A stretch of DNA of 64,000 nucleotides. It comes from Flavobacterium ovatum (lineage in GTDB: Bacteria > Bacteroidota > Bacteroidia > Flavobacteriales > Flavobacteriaceae). The notes below the pieces were generated by a model. That model searched no databases and had not been told where the DNA came from. It saw only the letters and a list, made by a program, of their open reading frames with translations. The position numbers and the translations under genes are program-made. Positions 1-9,614 of the stretch are shown piece after piece. Each line of letters begins with the position of its first letter. The first letter of the stretch is position 1. Location: NCBI RefSeq assembly GCF_040703125.1, contig NZ_CP160035.1, positions 3,143,501 to 3,207,500 of the forward strand. Direction: 5' to 3'.

Positions 1-37
1 CTTTTCGGCCTCTTTTATACTTTATATACTGTTACTA

Positions 38-520
38 TTAAAAGAAACGACTATGCCAACTGTCCATTGCTTCCACTTCCCAAGATTCATTGAATTCTTG
101 AACATTATTGATCAGGTTATTGAAGACAATCGTATTTTCGGTAACTGATTTGTCTTTAACCATTTTCTTAAAATCAATTAATGGTTTATGTGCAATGTGT
201 TCCCCTTGCTTGAAGGTTACGTTCATTTTGTCTAACAAGTCAACGTTGTATTTTTTCTCTAAGCTTTGAATAAATACTACTGAGGAATCAATAGAACAAC
301 CAGTTGCAGCTTGTACTTCTGGATTCACTGCTAATATGATGAATCTATTGTATTTTAATTGGTACGAAGATTCTAAACTAGTTCCGTGAGCAGCCCAACC
401 TTCTAGAAATGCTAGCAAATCTGTTTCTATATCCGCCATCTCTGCATCCGAAAACTTTCTATTGGATTGGTAAATCCAAATTCTAGATTCTTCGGGTAAA
501 TTTTCAAAAGGTACGTACAT
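38..520 (-). CDS. Conserved hypothetical protein (often mislabelled ABC transporter ATPase)
   Basis: A 160-residue soluble protein with no signal peptide or membrane segment. It has no Walker A or B motif, so the 'ABC transporter ATPase' label that I recall for such short flavobacterial proteins would not be justified by its sequence. It is acidic and has tryptophans near both ends (GWAAHG around residue 42, SWEVEAMDSW near the C-terminus). It is the last gene of a minus-strand run that contains two Fe-S proteins, separated from the nearest one by about 180 bp. I recognise the family only as a conserved Bacteroidetes hypothetical and assign no function. Confidence 0.75.
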   Translation of the reverse strand: MYVPFENLPEESRIWIYQSNRKFSDAEMADIETDLLAFLEGWAAHGTSLESSYQLKYNRFIILAVNPEVQAATGCSIDSSVVFIQSLEKKYNVDLLDKMNVTFKQGEHIAHKPLIDFKKMVKDKSVTENTIVFNNLINNVQEFNESWEVEAMDSWHSRFF

Positions 521-701
521 GGTATTTCTCTATTATTTATTACTCATCTCATAATTCAAAATTATTTGATGAATGGATTTAGATTTATTTTAGATTTATG
601 ATTATCGAATGGAGATTCCTGATTTAGAAAGACTCATCATTCTATTAACTAGCTAGTTAAAGTGAAACTTCTTCAATAATGATTCTGTACTGATAACTAA
701 A

Positions 702-1493
702 TTACAAATCCTGTGCATTGGCAATCAACTCAGCAATATCCATCACTTTTACATCACCTTCTTTTTCTTTATTCTTTATTCCGTCTGTCATCATGGTGTT
801 GCAAAAAGGACAACCTGTGGCTATGATTTCTGGAGTAGTTTCTAAGGCGTCTTCGGTTCTTAACACATTCACCTCTTTGTCTCCAGGTTCTGCATCTTTG
901 AACATTTGAGCACCACCTGCACCACAGCATAATCCATTGGCTCGAGAACGTTTCATTTCGACCAATTCAGAATCTAACTTTTGAATTAAATCTCTTGGTG
1001 CTTCATATACTTTATTAGCTCTTCCTAAATAGCAAGGGTCGTGAAAAGTAATTCGTTTTCCTTTGAACTGTCCTCCTTCGATGGTTAATCTTCCATCGTC
1101 TAATAATGATTTTAAGAACTCTGTATGATGTACTACTTCGTATTGACCACCGAGTTCAGGATATTCATTTTTCAAAGTATTAAAACAATGCGGACAAGCC
1201 GTCACTATTTTTTTAGCTTCATAAGCATTTAAAACTTCAATGTTCATCATTGCTTGCATTTGGAACAAAAACTCATTCCCTGCTCTTTTTGCTGGATCTC
1301 CAGTACAACTTTCTTCTGTACCCAAAACCGCAAAAGGAACATTGGCACGATTTAGAATTCGAACAAACGCTTTGGTTATTTTTTTGGCTCTATCATCAAA
1401 ACTACCTGCGCAACCTACCCAAAACAAAACCTCTGGTTGTTTTCCTTGAGCTAGCATTTCTGCCATTGTGGGTACTATTAAAACTTCTGACAT
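702..1493 (-). CDS. (Fe-S)-binding protein with two CCG domains (HdrB/LutA-like)
   Basis: This 263-residue cytoplasmic protein carries the paired cysteine-rich CCG domains known from heterodisulfide reductase subunit B, LutA and GlpC. The first set is C28, C63 and CPHC at 100-103. The second is C154, CCG at 189-191 and CPFC at 228-231. In the family these cysteines bind an unusual Fe-S cluster and take part in disulfide or quinone-linked electron transfer. The upstream gene on the same strand encodes a membrane 4Fe-4S protein, so the two probably form one complex resembling split HdrB and HdrC/E-like subunits. A 50-bp perfect palindrome separates them. The electron donor and acceptor cannot be read from the sequence. 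Confidence 0.9.
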   Translation of the reverse strand: MSEVLIVPTMAEMLAQGKQPEVLFWVGCAGSFDDRAKKITKAFVRILNRANVPFAVLGTEESCTGDPAKRAGNEFLFQMQAMMNIEVLNAYEAKKIVTACPHCFNTLKNEYPELGGQYEVVHHTEFLKSLLDDGRLTIEGGQFKGKRITFHDPCYLGRANKVYEAPRDLIQKLDSELVEMKRSRANGLCCGAGGAQMFKDAEPGDKEVNVLRTEDALETTPEIIATGCPFCNTMMTDGIKNKEKEGDVKVMDIAELIANAQDL

Positions 1494-1500
1494 TGTTTTT

Positions 1501-1550
1501 TGTTTAATCGGTTAATCGGTTAAACGTTTAACCGATTAACCGATTAAACA
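1501..1550. repeat. 50-bp perfect palindrome between the two Fe-S genes
   Basis: Positions 1501-1525 and 1526-1550 are exact reverse complements with no spacer, centred on AAACGTTT. Each arm is built from tandem copies of the unit GGTTAATC or its complement. In RNA it would form a hairpin of about 23 bp with a tiny loop. It lies wholly in the 71-bp gap between two minus-strand genes that probably share a transcript, so RNA processing or partial termination is possible. A REP-like mobile palindrome is the alternative. Confidence 0.9.
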
Positions 1551-1564
1551 TTTAAACTTTTCAA

Positions 1565-2866
1565 CTATATTTCGTTCTTCCAATTCAATCGATCTTGTTG
1601 ATTGTATTGCCAAGGAGCACCGTTATTTTCAACATTGGTCATCATTGCATTCAATGGCATAGGAGCCGCGCTTTGTTCCATTACTAAATAACGACGCATA
1701 TCTATGATAATTGACAATGGACTAATACTTATTGGACATTCTTCCACACAAGCATTACATGAGGTACACGCCCATAATTCCTCAGGAGTGATGTAATCGT
1801 TTAATAAGGATTTATTATCCGGAATAAAAAGGCCTTTGTTGGTATCAATATTCTTCCCTACTTCTTCCAAACGGTCTCTAGTGTCCATCATAATTTTACG
1901 AGGAGACAACTTTTTCCCTGTTTGATTTGCAGGACAAACGGAAGTACATCTTCCACATTCGGTACAAGTATAAGCGTTTAATAATTGTACCCAATTCAAA
2001 TCTTGCACATCGCTGGCTCCAAATTTAACATGAACATCTCCTTCTGGAGGTGTTGCATATGGATCAGCATTAGGGTCCATCATTAGCTTAACTTCCTTGG
2101 TTACGGCTTCTAGGTTATCCAATTGCCCTAACGGATTCAAATCTGCAAAATAGGTATTAGGAAATGCTAATAAAATATGAAGATGTTTTGAAAAATATAA
2201 ATAATTCAAGAAAATTAGTATTCCAGAAATGTGCAACCACCATGCTGTTCTTTCGATTAGATGAAGAGAATTATCAGAAATACCAGTAAAGATTGGCGCT
2301 ATAAATTGTGAAATTACATTTCCAGAGTTACTCAATTGAAAATGAACATCGGTGGCATTCATCACTAAGAAAAGTGTCATCAAGACCATTTCAAAATAAA
2401 GAATATAATTGGCATCATTTTTAGGAAAACCTTTTAGATCAGGATTGATAAAACGTTTTAGTTTGATAACATTTCTTCTAATCCAAAAGACAGTCACTGC
2501 TACTAAAACAAGAAAAGCTAATATTTCAAAAGATCCGATTAAAACACCATAGAGAGTTCCTAAAGAAGAAAAGATTCTATGTGTTCCAAATAATCCATCA
2601 ATGATTATTTCTAACAATTCGATATTGATAATAACAAAACCTACATAAACAATGATGTGAAGGATTCCCGCAATAGGTCTTTTGACCATTTTTGACTGAC
2701 CTAAAGCAATCATTGCCATGTTTTTCCAACGAATATTAGAATTATCGGTACGGTCAACAGCTTTACCTAGATTGATATTTCGGCTTATTTTTTTTATATT
2801 GATAAAAAAATAACCAAAACCAAGCACGAGTAATACCGCAAAAATTATATTATCTAAATAGTTCAT
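1565..2866 (-). CDS. Membrane-bound 4Fe-4S oxidoreductase (HdrE/HdrC-like fusion)
   Basis: A 433-residue protein with about five to six N-terminal membrane helices (roughly residues 5-25, 66-90, 103-128, 152-172, 209-230). A cytoplasmic ferredoxin-type domain follows, with two 4Fe-4S motifs: C301/C304/C307/C311 and C367/C370/C373/C377. The layout resembles fused NarI-like and HdrC-like modules that link membrane quinones to a CCG-domain partner, and that partner is the next gene downstream. The start codon lies one base from the end of the upstream mlaD-like gene, so the genes are likely co-transcribed. The role as a quinone-linked electron-transfer unit is inferred from family and neighbourhood. 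Confidence 0.88.
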   Translation of the reverse strand: MNYLDNIIFAVLLVLGFGYFFINIKKISRNINLGKAVDRTDNSNIRWKNMAMIALGQSKMVKRPIAGILHIIVYVGFVIINIELLEIIIDGLFGTHRIFSSLGTLYGVLIGSFEILAFLVLVAVTVFWIRRNVIKLKRFINPDLKGFPKNDANYILYFEMVLMTLFLVMNATDVHFQLSNSGNVISQFIAPIFTGISDNSLHLIERTAWWLHISGILIFLNYLYFSKHLHILLAFPNTYFADLNPLGQLDNLEAVTKEVKLMMDPNADPYATPPEGDVHVKFGASDVQDLNWVQLLNAYTCTECGRCTSVCPANQTGKKLSPRKIMMDTRDRLEEVGKNIDTNKGLFIPDNKSLLNDYITPEELWACTSCNACVEECPISISPLSIIIDMRRYLVMEQSAAPMPLNAMMTNVENNGAPWQYNQQDRLNWKNEI

Positions 2867-2867
2867 A

Positions 2868-3836
2868 CTATTCGTTTTTATTAATGGAAAGAGTATCTTT
2901 TACAGGAGCTTTATAAGGTTTATTCTTTTTTCCAAAAAGAGAAACATTTACATATCGAGTAGGGTTTAACCTTAGATCTTGTAAAAGCAATTCTAACTCT
3001 TTGGACGATTTAGAGAAATTCGTGTATAAAGCTTCATCTTTAAACAATTTACCCATGGTCCCTTTTCCTGATTCTAAACCAGTCATTATACCATTAACTT
3101 TTCCTAATGTTGAATTTAAACTTTTAATGGTTTTACCAATATTAGCCTTATTGATTGAATCGGAAATTTTAGAAAAATCGTCGGAAATTTTATTAAAGTT
3201 TGTTACCATTCCTTTAATTTGACCTTTATTATCATCTAAAATAGTATTCACGTTAGCAGAAGCTTTGTGAAATTGTTCCATAGTTTCACTTAATTCAGCT
3301 AAACTTTTCTTCAAGTCATCCTGTCCTTTTTTGTCTAAAACATTATTAAGTCCCGAAATTAATTGATCTGCATTAATTAACAATTTCTCAATTTTAACTT
3401 GTAGCGGAACTAATTGATCGCCAATTTTTTGTGTAAGACCTAATCGAACGTTCCCATTGAATTTGTCACCAGACTCTGCTAAAATTTTATCTTCAAAATT
3501 TGGCTCAATAGCAATTTGCTTTCCTCCTATAAATCCGGGTTCATATATAACTGCTGAACTTGATTTAGATATAGGGAAATCGGTTTTAACCTGAAATTCT
3601 ACTAACAATTTCCCTGTAATAGGATTGATAGAAATTTTATTTATTTTTCCGATCACTAGTCCATTCAAAGTAATAGGTGCTGACTTTGCTAAGCCTTCTA
3701 CATTTTCATATTCTACATAGAAAGTCTTGTAACTAGTAAACAGATCTCTCCCTTTTAAGAAACTGTATCCCCAAATAAATAATAAAATAGATGCAATTAC
3801 TAAGATTGCCGTTTTAATCTCTCTTGTTAATTTCAA
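2868..3836 (-). CDS. MlaD family (MCE domain) lipid-transport protein
   Basis: A 322-residue protein with one N-terminal membrane anchor (about residues 7-25) and then an MCE domain (about 38-120, containing the VEGLAKSAPITLNG stretch and a GFIGGKQIAI strand). The C-terminal half is predicted helical with heptad-like spacing, as in MlaD proteins that form periplasmic hexamers and pass phospholipids between membranes. It sits between an amidase gene and the membrane Fe-S protein on the same strand. No Mla ATPase or permease gene lies beside it. The substrate is not visible, and the symbol mlaD would be over-specific. Confidence 0.88.
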   Translation of the reverse strand: MKLTREIKTAILVIASILLFIWGYSFLKGRDLFTSYKTFYVEYENVEGLAKSAPITLNGLVIGKINKISINPITGKLLVEFQVKTDFPISKSSSAVIYEPGFIGGKQIAIEPNFEDKILAESGDKFNGNVRLGLTQKIGDQLVPLQVKIEKLLINADQLISGLNNVLDKKGQDDLKKSLAELSETMEQFHKASANVNTILDDNKGQIKGMVTNFNKISDDFSKISDSINKANIGKTIKSLNSTLGKVNGIMTGLESGKGTMGKLFKDEALYTNFSKSSKELELLLQDLRLNPTRYVNVSLFGKKNKPYKAPVKDTLSINKNE

Positions 3837-3885
3837 AATGTATGAATTTTGTACAAATTTAATATAAAATATTCAGAACCTAACT

Positions 3886-5046
3886 TTATTTAATAGCTTC
3901 TTGAACACTAACTTTTTTACCTCCTACAAAAGCAGTTATAAATGCAAACTCATAACCCTTTGACTTAGCCTCATCTAATAATTTTTTAGCCTCATTATAA
4001 TCTTTAGTATCCCCATACATATAACGGTATAAACTATCTTCATAATTCACTGAAATTTCATTTAAGCCTTTAAAATTTTTGGCAATTAAAGGAATTTTTT
4101 TACTTATCGCTGAGATTTGAACTTTAAAAACAGTATCGGCAGAAGATTGATTTACTCCAGCATTTGATTTAACGCCTTCTATAATTCTTGTTACTGGACT
4201 GGTGGTATCTTTTGCTACAGGTTTGTTCACCACCTTAGGAGCCGATTTCAGCGTTTCTACAGGCTCCGAACCATTACCATAATATTCATTTTTATACCTA
4301 ATAATTGCATTAGTAATAGACCTTGCAATTTCTCTTTGTCCGTTTTCAGAATCTAAATACACCCCTTCAGAAGGATTCGAAATAAAACCCGTTTCAATTA
4401 AAACCCTAGGCATATAAGCCTTATGAAGAACCATAAATGGGGCTTGCTTCACTCCTCCTCCTCGTATTATCTTTCCGATTTTATCAAATTCATCTTCTAT
4501 TTTACTTGCCAAAGAAATACTATTTTCTAAATATTCTTCTTGCATCAACATCATCCCAATCATAGTTTCAGGAGAATTAGGGTCAAATCCCTCATATTTT
4601 CTCTTATAATCTTTCTCTAAAGTAATAACAGAGTTTTCCTTTTTAGCCACTTCCATGTTTGAACTAATTTTATTCATACCCATTACATAGGTCTCAGTTC
4701 CAAGAGCAGCTGTGTTTTTGTTAGCATTACAATGAATAGAAACAAATATGCTAGCATTTTCTCTATTGGCAATATTAGCTCTTTCGACTAAATCAATAAA
4801 AACATCCGTTTTTCTGGTATAATTAACATTGATTCTTGGATATGCCTCAAGCATTTCTCCAACTTTAAGGACAATTGCTAAAGCAACATTTTTCTCTACA
4901 CGTCCACTATAAACAGCCCCAAAATCATGACCACCATGGCCTGCATCTAATGTCACTTTAAAGATATTAGATTGACTATAAGCTGATAATGATGAAACTA
5001 TTACAAGAAATGTAAAAATTACTTTAATTTTATTCAAAACGTTCAT
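3886..5046 (-). CDS. N-acetylmuramoyl-L-alanine amidase (Amidase_3) with C-terminal SPOR-like region
   Basis: A periplasmic peptidoglycan amidase of 386 residues that cleaves the bond between MurNAc and the stem peptide. A signal peptide covers about residues 1-25. The Amidase_3 zinc site is visible: H37 in DAGHGG, E51 in VEKN, H105 in SIHCNAN, and the catalytic glutamate E218 in LIETGF. After a Pro/Thr/Ser-rich linker (about 255-300), the last 80 residues look like a SPOR-type repeat (FKVQIS, then GYEFAFITAF), which would bind denuded glycan at division sites. The gene diverges from lptD across a 135-bp gap and heads the minus-strand envelope cluster. Confidence 0.92.
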   Translation of the reverse strand: MNVLNKIKVIFTFLVIVSSLSAYSQSNIFKVTLDAGHGGHDFGAVYSGRVEKNVALAIVLKVGEMLEAYPRINVNYTRKTDVFIDLVERANIANRENASIFVSIHCNANKNTAALGTETYVMGMNKISSNMEVAKKENSVITLEKDYKRKYEGFDPNSPETMIGMMLMQEEYLENSISLASKIEDEFDKIGKIIRGGGVKQAPFMVLHKAYMPRVLIETGFISNPSEGVYLDSENGQREIARSITNAIIRYKNEYYGNGSEPVETLKSAPKVVNKPVAKDTTSPVTRIIEGVKSNAGVNQSSADTVFKVQISAISKKIPLIAKNFKGLNEISVNYEDSLYRYMYGDTKDYNEAKKLLDEAKSKGYEFAFITAFVGGKKVSVQEAIK

Positions 5047-5123
5047 AAATTATAAAGTTAATTTAATTAAAAAGCTATCGTTATAATTTGGGCAATTGAT
5101 TATTTTTGGAAAAAAATAATATG

Positions 5124-5131
5124 TAAGTTTG
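5124..5131 (+). promoter_or_regulatory. Candidate Bacteroidetes -7 element for lptD
   Basis: TAAGTTTG matches the Bacteroidetes -7 consensus TAnnTTTG and lies about 50 bp before the lptD start. A TTTG at 5105-5108 could serve as the -33 element, but the spacing of 15 bp is shorter than the usual 17-23 bp. Weak evidence. Confidence 0.3.
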
Positions 5132-5181
5132 CCACTTCAAATAGCGAGCCATAATTTTTTACAAAAATAGTATTTAAACCT

Positions 5182-7872
5182 TTGCAGACAAACTTATTTA
5201 ATATCGTTTTATTATCATTTATCCTTACACTTGGATATAATAATTTATACTCTCAAGATTTGCCAAAAAAGCCAAGGGCTATTCCTATTATAAAACAAGC
5301 AGATACTGTACCAAAAACTACTATTAAAGACAAATCAGTAATAACTAAAGTTTCTGATACCCTAAAAAAAAGGGATACTATCAAAACACAAAAACCTTTT
5401 TTAGACGGAATTGTAAAATACAAAGCCAATAAATACGCTAAAATTGATCAGAAAAAAAAATTGATCACCCTTTACGATCAAGCTGAACTTTACTATCAAG
5501 ATATAGAACTGAAATCGGGCATCATCGTTTTAAACTATGAAAAAAATGAAGTTTATGCTGGTAGAATTAAAGACTCAACGGGTAAATTTACACAATATCC
5601 TAATTTCAAACAGGGCGAAAATGTTATTGAACCTGACTCCATTCGCTTTAACTTTAAATCAAAAAAGGCTTTAATTTGGAATTCAAGAACGGAACAAGGA
5701 GAATTTAAAGTAAAAGCTAGTATTACCAAAAAAGAAAATGATTCGGTTTATTTTCTAAAAGGCGCTCGATTTACCACTTCAACTAACGTGGATAACCCTG
5801 AATATTACTTCCAAACCAGTAAAGTGAAATTTATACCTGGAAAAAAAGTAATTACTGGGATGACACATATGGTTATTGCCAATGTTCCTACGCCAATAGC
5901 ATTTCCCTTTGCTTATTTCCCAATGAGCAAAGAAACTAATGTTTCAGGAGTAATACTACCTAGTTACAACGACTCTAATACCCGAGGTTTTTCATTGCAA
6001 AATGGAGGATATTATTTTGCGTTAAGCGATAACTATGACTTAACTGCTATTGGAGACTACTATACTAATGGTAGTTATGGATTGCGATTTGAGTCTGCTT
6101 ATGCCAAGCGCTACCAATTTAGAGGGAATTTCAATTTTAGATATGAAAATTTAATTTCTAGCGAAAGAGGTTATCCAGATTATTCAAAACAAAAAATTTA
6201 CAACATTCAATGGTCTCACTCTAGAGATACAAAAGCAAATCCTAATTCTAGCTTTTCTGCCTCAGTCAACCTTGGTAGTAGTAAATATTTTAACCAATCT
6301 ATCAATCAATCTAATATTGGCTCTAGACTAAACAACACTTTAAGTTCATCTGTTTCGTACTCAAAAACATTCAACAGTGTTCCTGAGGTTAGAATGTCTC
6401 TTACAGCAACACATTCACAAAACACACAGACAGAAACTATAGATATGACATTACCTACACTACAATTAAGTGTAGATAGAATCTATCCGTTTGCGGGTAA
6501 AAATGACACTAAAAAAGGGTTTATCAAGAATATCAACCTGCAATACAATTTGAACGGAAAAAATAGTTTTACCACTACTGATTCTTTATTTTTTAAACCA
6601 CAAATGTTTGACAATGCTAAAATAGGAGCACAACACAGTATCCCTCTTAGTACAAACTTTAAGTTATTCAAATATTTCAGTGCTTCCACTTCTGCAAATT
6701 ATGAAGAAGTTTGGTATGCCAAAACAATCAAAAAAAGTTATGACACTGACCAAAGTGCAGTTGTTAGCGAGCTTCAAAATGGTTTTGATGCCTATAGAAC
6801 CTACTCCTTTTCATCAAGCTTAGGGACTACAATTTATGGTACTTTTAATTTTGGTGAAGATAAAAAAATAAAATCGCTAAGACACGTCATGCGTCCTTCA
6901 CTTTCCTATAGTTATACTCCTAGTTTTGAAAAATACTATGATACCTACGCAACAGATGCTACCGGGACTACCGCACAATATTCAAGATTTGAAGACGGTA
7001 TATATGGCGCTCCTGGACTCACAAAATCAAGCAATCTAGGTTTCAGTTTAAGCAACACTTTTGAAGCCAAAGTAACAGACAGAGATAGCACTAAAACTGA
7101 AGCTAAAAAGATAATGTTACTTAATAATCTAAATTTATCTACCAGTTACGACTTAAATGCAGATGGAGTAACTAGTTTAGCTTGGTCTCCTGTAAGAGTT
7201 AGCGGTGGAACGCAATTATTTAAAGATAAAATGATTGTTAATTTTGGTACTACACTTGACCCCTACGCTATTGACAATTCAGGAAATAGAATTAACACTT
7301 TTAATATTGATAACGGTGGTAGTTTATTCAGAATGACAAGTGCTAATATGACTATCAATTATTCGCTTTCTAGTAAGGATAGCGATAAGAATGACAAAGA
7401 AAAGGATTCTCAAACTCAAAGAAATGGTGGAAGGGAGGATGATCTTTTTGGTTCAGCTTCTGACCTTGGCAATAACAAAAAGAGTCTTTTTGATGGTAGT
7501 GAAGAAAAAGGTGAGGATGTCGTGTCTGAATTTTTTAAATCTAAAATACCATGGGACATGACTTTTGCCTATTCCTTAACTTATAGCAATACGAATCGAG
7601 AAAAAACGTTTTCTGGAAATTCATTAATGATTTCTGCTAATACTGATTTGACACCAAAGTGGAAAATTGGAATTTCTACAGGTTATGATTTTGTTCAAAA
7701 AGGAGTTACCTACACACAATTACGCTTAGAGAGAGACTTGTCGAGCTGGAGAATGAGTGTTAACTGGACACCATTTGGAACTAATGCTAATTGGAATTTC
7801 TTTATTGGAATAAAATCAGGAATCCTTAGCGACATTAAGTGGGACAAGAATAGTACTACTACAACACGTTAA
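5182..7872 (+). CDS. lptD: LPS-assembly outer membrane protein LptD
   Basis: An 896-residue outer-membrane protein that should insert lipopolysaccharide into the outer leaflet. The start is a TTG codon at 5182: the frame is closed by a TAA at 5152, no ATG lies between, and residues 5-24 form a good signal peptide ending in LYSQ. Residues about 85-210 resemble the periplasmic OstA/LptA-like jellyroll (YKANKYAKIDQKKK, then LYDQAELYYQDIELKSG). The remainder is aromatic-rich beta-barrel sequence typical of Bacteroidetes LptD, with a charged, low-complexity loop around residues 733-775. It diverges from the amidase gene, linking LPS export to envelope remodelling in this locus. Confidence 0.88.
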   Translation: MQTNLFNIVLLSFILTLGYNNLYSQDLPKKPRAIPIIKQADTVPKTTIKDKSVITKVSDTLKKRDTIKTQKPFLDGIVKYKANKYAKIDQKKKLITLYDQAELYYQDIELKSGIIVLNYEKNEVYAGRIKDSTGKFTQYPNFKQGENVIEPDSIRFNFKSKKALIWNSRTEQGEFKVKASITKKENDSVYFLKGARFTTSTNVDNPEYYFQTSKVKFIPGKKVITGMTHMVIANVPTPIAFPFAYFPMSKETNVSGVILPSYNDSNTRGFSLQNGGYYFALSDNYDLTAIGDYYTNGSYGLRFESAYAKRYQFRGNFNFRYENLISSERGYPDYSKQKIYNIQWSHSRDTKANPNSSFSASVNLGSSKYFNQSINQSNIGSRLNNTLSSSVSYSKTFNSVPEVRMSLTATHSQNTQTETIDMTLPTLQLSVDRIYPFAGKNDTKKGFIKNINLQYNLNGKNSFTTTDSLFFKPQMFDNAKIGAQHSIPLSTNFKLFKYFSASTSANYEEVWYAKTIKKSYDTDQSAVVSELQNGFDAYRTYSFSSSLGTTIYGTFNFGEDKKIKSLRHVMRPSLSYSYTPSFEKYYDTYATDATGTTAQYSRFEDGIYGAPGLTKSSNLGFSLSNTFEAKVTDRDSTKTEAKKIMLLNNLNLSTSYDLNADGVTSLAWSPVRVSGGTQLFKDKMIVNFGTTLDPYAIDNSGNRINTFNIDNGGSLFRMTSANMTINYSLSSKDSDKNDKEKDSQTQRNGGREDDLFGSASDLGNNKKSLFDGSEEKGEDVVSEFFKSKIPWDMTFAYSLTYSNTNREKTFSGNSLMISANTDLTPKWKIGISTGYDFVQKGVTYTQLRLERDLSSWRMSVNWTPFGTNANWNFFIGIKSGILSDIKWDKNSTTTTR

Positions 7873-7951
7873 TAAATATATTTTTTTATCTTTAACACAC
7901 TATTTTAGTAAAAAAAATGATTGCCATTTATTTCTTAAAAATACTTTCATT

Positions 7952-8332
7952 ATGAAAACAATAATTTTCACAGCAGAAGCTCCTGCACCAATTGGACCTT
8001 ATAGTCAAGGCATATTACATAATGATACTTTGTACATTTCAGGTCAAATTGCCATTAACCCAGAAACTGGTGATATAACTACCAATAGTATAGAAGTAGA
8101 AACCATACAAGTAATGGAGAACTTAAAAGCGATACTTAAAGCTGCAAATATGACCTTTGAAAATGTTGTAAAAGCTACTATTTTCATCACTAATATGAAT
8201 GATTTTGGGAGCATCAATACAGTATACGGTTCTTATCTAAATGAAAAAACCGCTCCAGCTCGTGAAACGGTTCAAGTGGCAGGTTTGCCAAAAAATGTAA
8301 ATGTTGAAATTTCTATGATTGCAATGCTATAG
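7952..8332 (+). CDS. ridA: RidA family reactive imine/enamine deaminase
   Basis: A 126-residue cytoplasmic protein of the usual RidA length. The family forms trimers that hydrolyse 2-aminoacrylate and related enamines or imines released by PLP enzymes. Signature features are visible: APIGPYSQG at 13-20, ISGQI near 29-33, the substrate-carboxylate arginine R104 in PARETV, and E119 in the NVEISMIA C-terminal strand. The gene ends 20 bp inside the convergent mgsA gene, so the two 3' ends overlap in antisense. Confidence 0.95.
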   Translation: MKTIIFTAEAPAPIGPYSQGILHNDTLYISGQIAINPETGDITTNSIEVETIQVMENLKAILKAANMTFENVVKATIFITNMNDFGSINTVYGSYLNEKTAPARETVQVAGLPKNVNVEISMIAML

Positions 8333-8693
8333 TAATTGCATTCAATAACAACTGTGCCGAAGCTTCATTGGTTGCAATAGGCACATTGTGCACATCACAT
8401 ACTCTAAGCAACATATTGATATCTACTTCGTGTGCATGACTTGCTAAAGGGTCTTTAAAAAACAAAACCATTTTAGTTTTTCCCTCCGCTACTCTTGCGG
8501 CAATTTGAGCATCCCCACCCAATGGCCCAGAGAGCATTTTTTTAACTTTAAAACCAGCTTTTTCAGCCTTACCACCAGTAGTCCCTGTAGCGATGATTCT
8601 AATTTTCTCCGTTTGTAAAATTTTAATATTTTTATTCAAAAACTGAACCATATCTACTTTTTTACCATCGTGTGCTATTATTGCTATTTCCAT
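8313..8693 (-). CDS. mgsA: Methylglyoxal synthase
   Basis: Converts dihydroxyacetone phosphate to methylglyoxal, the bypass of lower glycolysis. The 126-residue protein aligns by eye with Escherichia coli MgsA: H8-D9 at the N-terminus, TGTTGG at 37-41, and GPLGGD with catalytic D61 (E. coli D71). The FFKDPL block gives D81, followed by H88 and D91, equivalent to D91, H98 and D101 of E. coli. It sits just upstream of the kinase, gapA and pfkA genes, so this minus-strand stretch groups several triose-phosphate enzymes. Its 3' end overlaps ridA by 20 bp. Confidence 0.95.
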   Translation of the reverse strand: MEIAIIAHDGKKVDMVQFLNKNIKILQTEKIRIIATGTTGGKAEKAGFKVKKMLSGPLGGDAQIAARVAEGKTKMVLFFKDPLASHAHEVDINMLLRVCDVHNVPIATNEASAQLLLNAITIALQS

Positions 8694-8698
8694 AAAAA

Positions 8699-9553
8699 TT
8701 ATTTATTTTCAGAATGATGTGCGATTAAACCATCTATTGGTCTTCTTAGTACATTCCCTAATTGAAGTCCGTATTTATCAAAAGTAATTTGTAATTCTTC
8801 TCTCAAATAGTAGGCAATAGAACCTACGAAATGAACGGGAACTTCTTTGCAATTATCGTACTGTTTTACATAATTTTTCACAAAAGATTTCATTCCTTTG
8901 AAAATAATTTTTTTACAAAACTCGGTGTCTTTATGCTGAATTAAGAATTTAGCAAATGTCGCCATATAAGCATTAGGGTTTGGTTCTTTGTATAATTTTG
9001 CCTTTAAAAAATCTGGCTCTAAATTATATTCTTTTTCAAATTCAACCGCTAATTCTTTAGGCATTTTATTGAAATAATATTTACGTATTAATTCTTTTCC
9101 AAAAACATTACCACTACAATCATCCATGATAATATAGCCTAAAGACTGTACTTTTTGATGTAATATTTTACCATCAAAATAACTACAATTAGATCCAGTA
9201 CCAAGGATACATACTATTGCTTTCTCATCTTTAGGAGTCGTTGCATATACTGCTGCATAGGTATCTTCTTCAACTACAACTGTGGTAGCATTAGAAAAAT
9301 ATTCCTTGAAAATTGTTGAAAGTGAACTTTTCATTCTATCTGTTCCACAACCAGCTCCATAAAAATACAAATGTGTTGCTTTATCTTTATTTTGCTCAAT
9401 ATCAAAACGATCATTAATACGTTCAATTATGACTTCCTTACTTAGTACCTCTGGATTCAAACCTAAAGTTTGTGTGGTAAATAAAACTTTACCTTCATCA
9501 TCAATCGCAATCCAATCTGCTTTGGTTGAACCACTATCCACTAATAATCTCAT
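8699..9553 (-). CDS. BadF/BcrA-type ATPase, N-acetylglucosamine kinase-like
   Basis: A 284-residue member of the ASKHA sugar-kinase superfamily. Phosphate-1 motif DSGSTKADW occurs at residues 6-14, and the phosphate-2 region ILGTGSNCSYF around 117-127 is followed by GYIIMDD. This pattern matches the BadF/BadG ATPase family, whose Bacteroidetes members are usually annotated as N-acetylglucosamine kinases. Start-to-stop spacing to mgsA is only 5 bp, so the two are probably co-transcribed, while a terminator separates it from gapA. The sugar substrate is inferred from the family and not proven. Confidence 0.8.
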   Translation of the reverse strand: MRLLVDSGSTKADWIAIDDEGKVLFTTQTLGLNPEVLSKEVIIERINDRFDIEQNKDKATHLYFYGAGCGTDRMKSSLSTIFKEYFSNATTVVVEEDTYAAVYATTPKDEKAIVCILGTGSNCSYFDGKILHQKVQSLGYIIMDDCSGNVFGKELIRKYYFNKMPKELAVEFEKEYNLEPDFLKAKLYKEPNPNAYMATFAKFLIQHKDTEFCKKIIFKGMKSFVKNYVKQYDNCKEVPVHFVGSIAYYLREELQITFDKYGLQLGNVLRRPIDGLIAHHSENK

Positions 9554-9614
9554 GCGTTTTGGTTTTTTATGGTTATTATATTTTTATGAAAGATAATTTA
9601 TTTATTGAATATAA

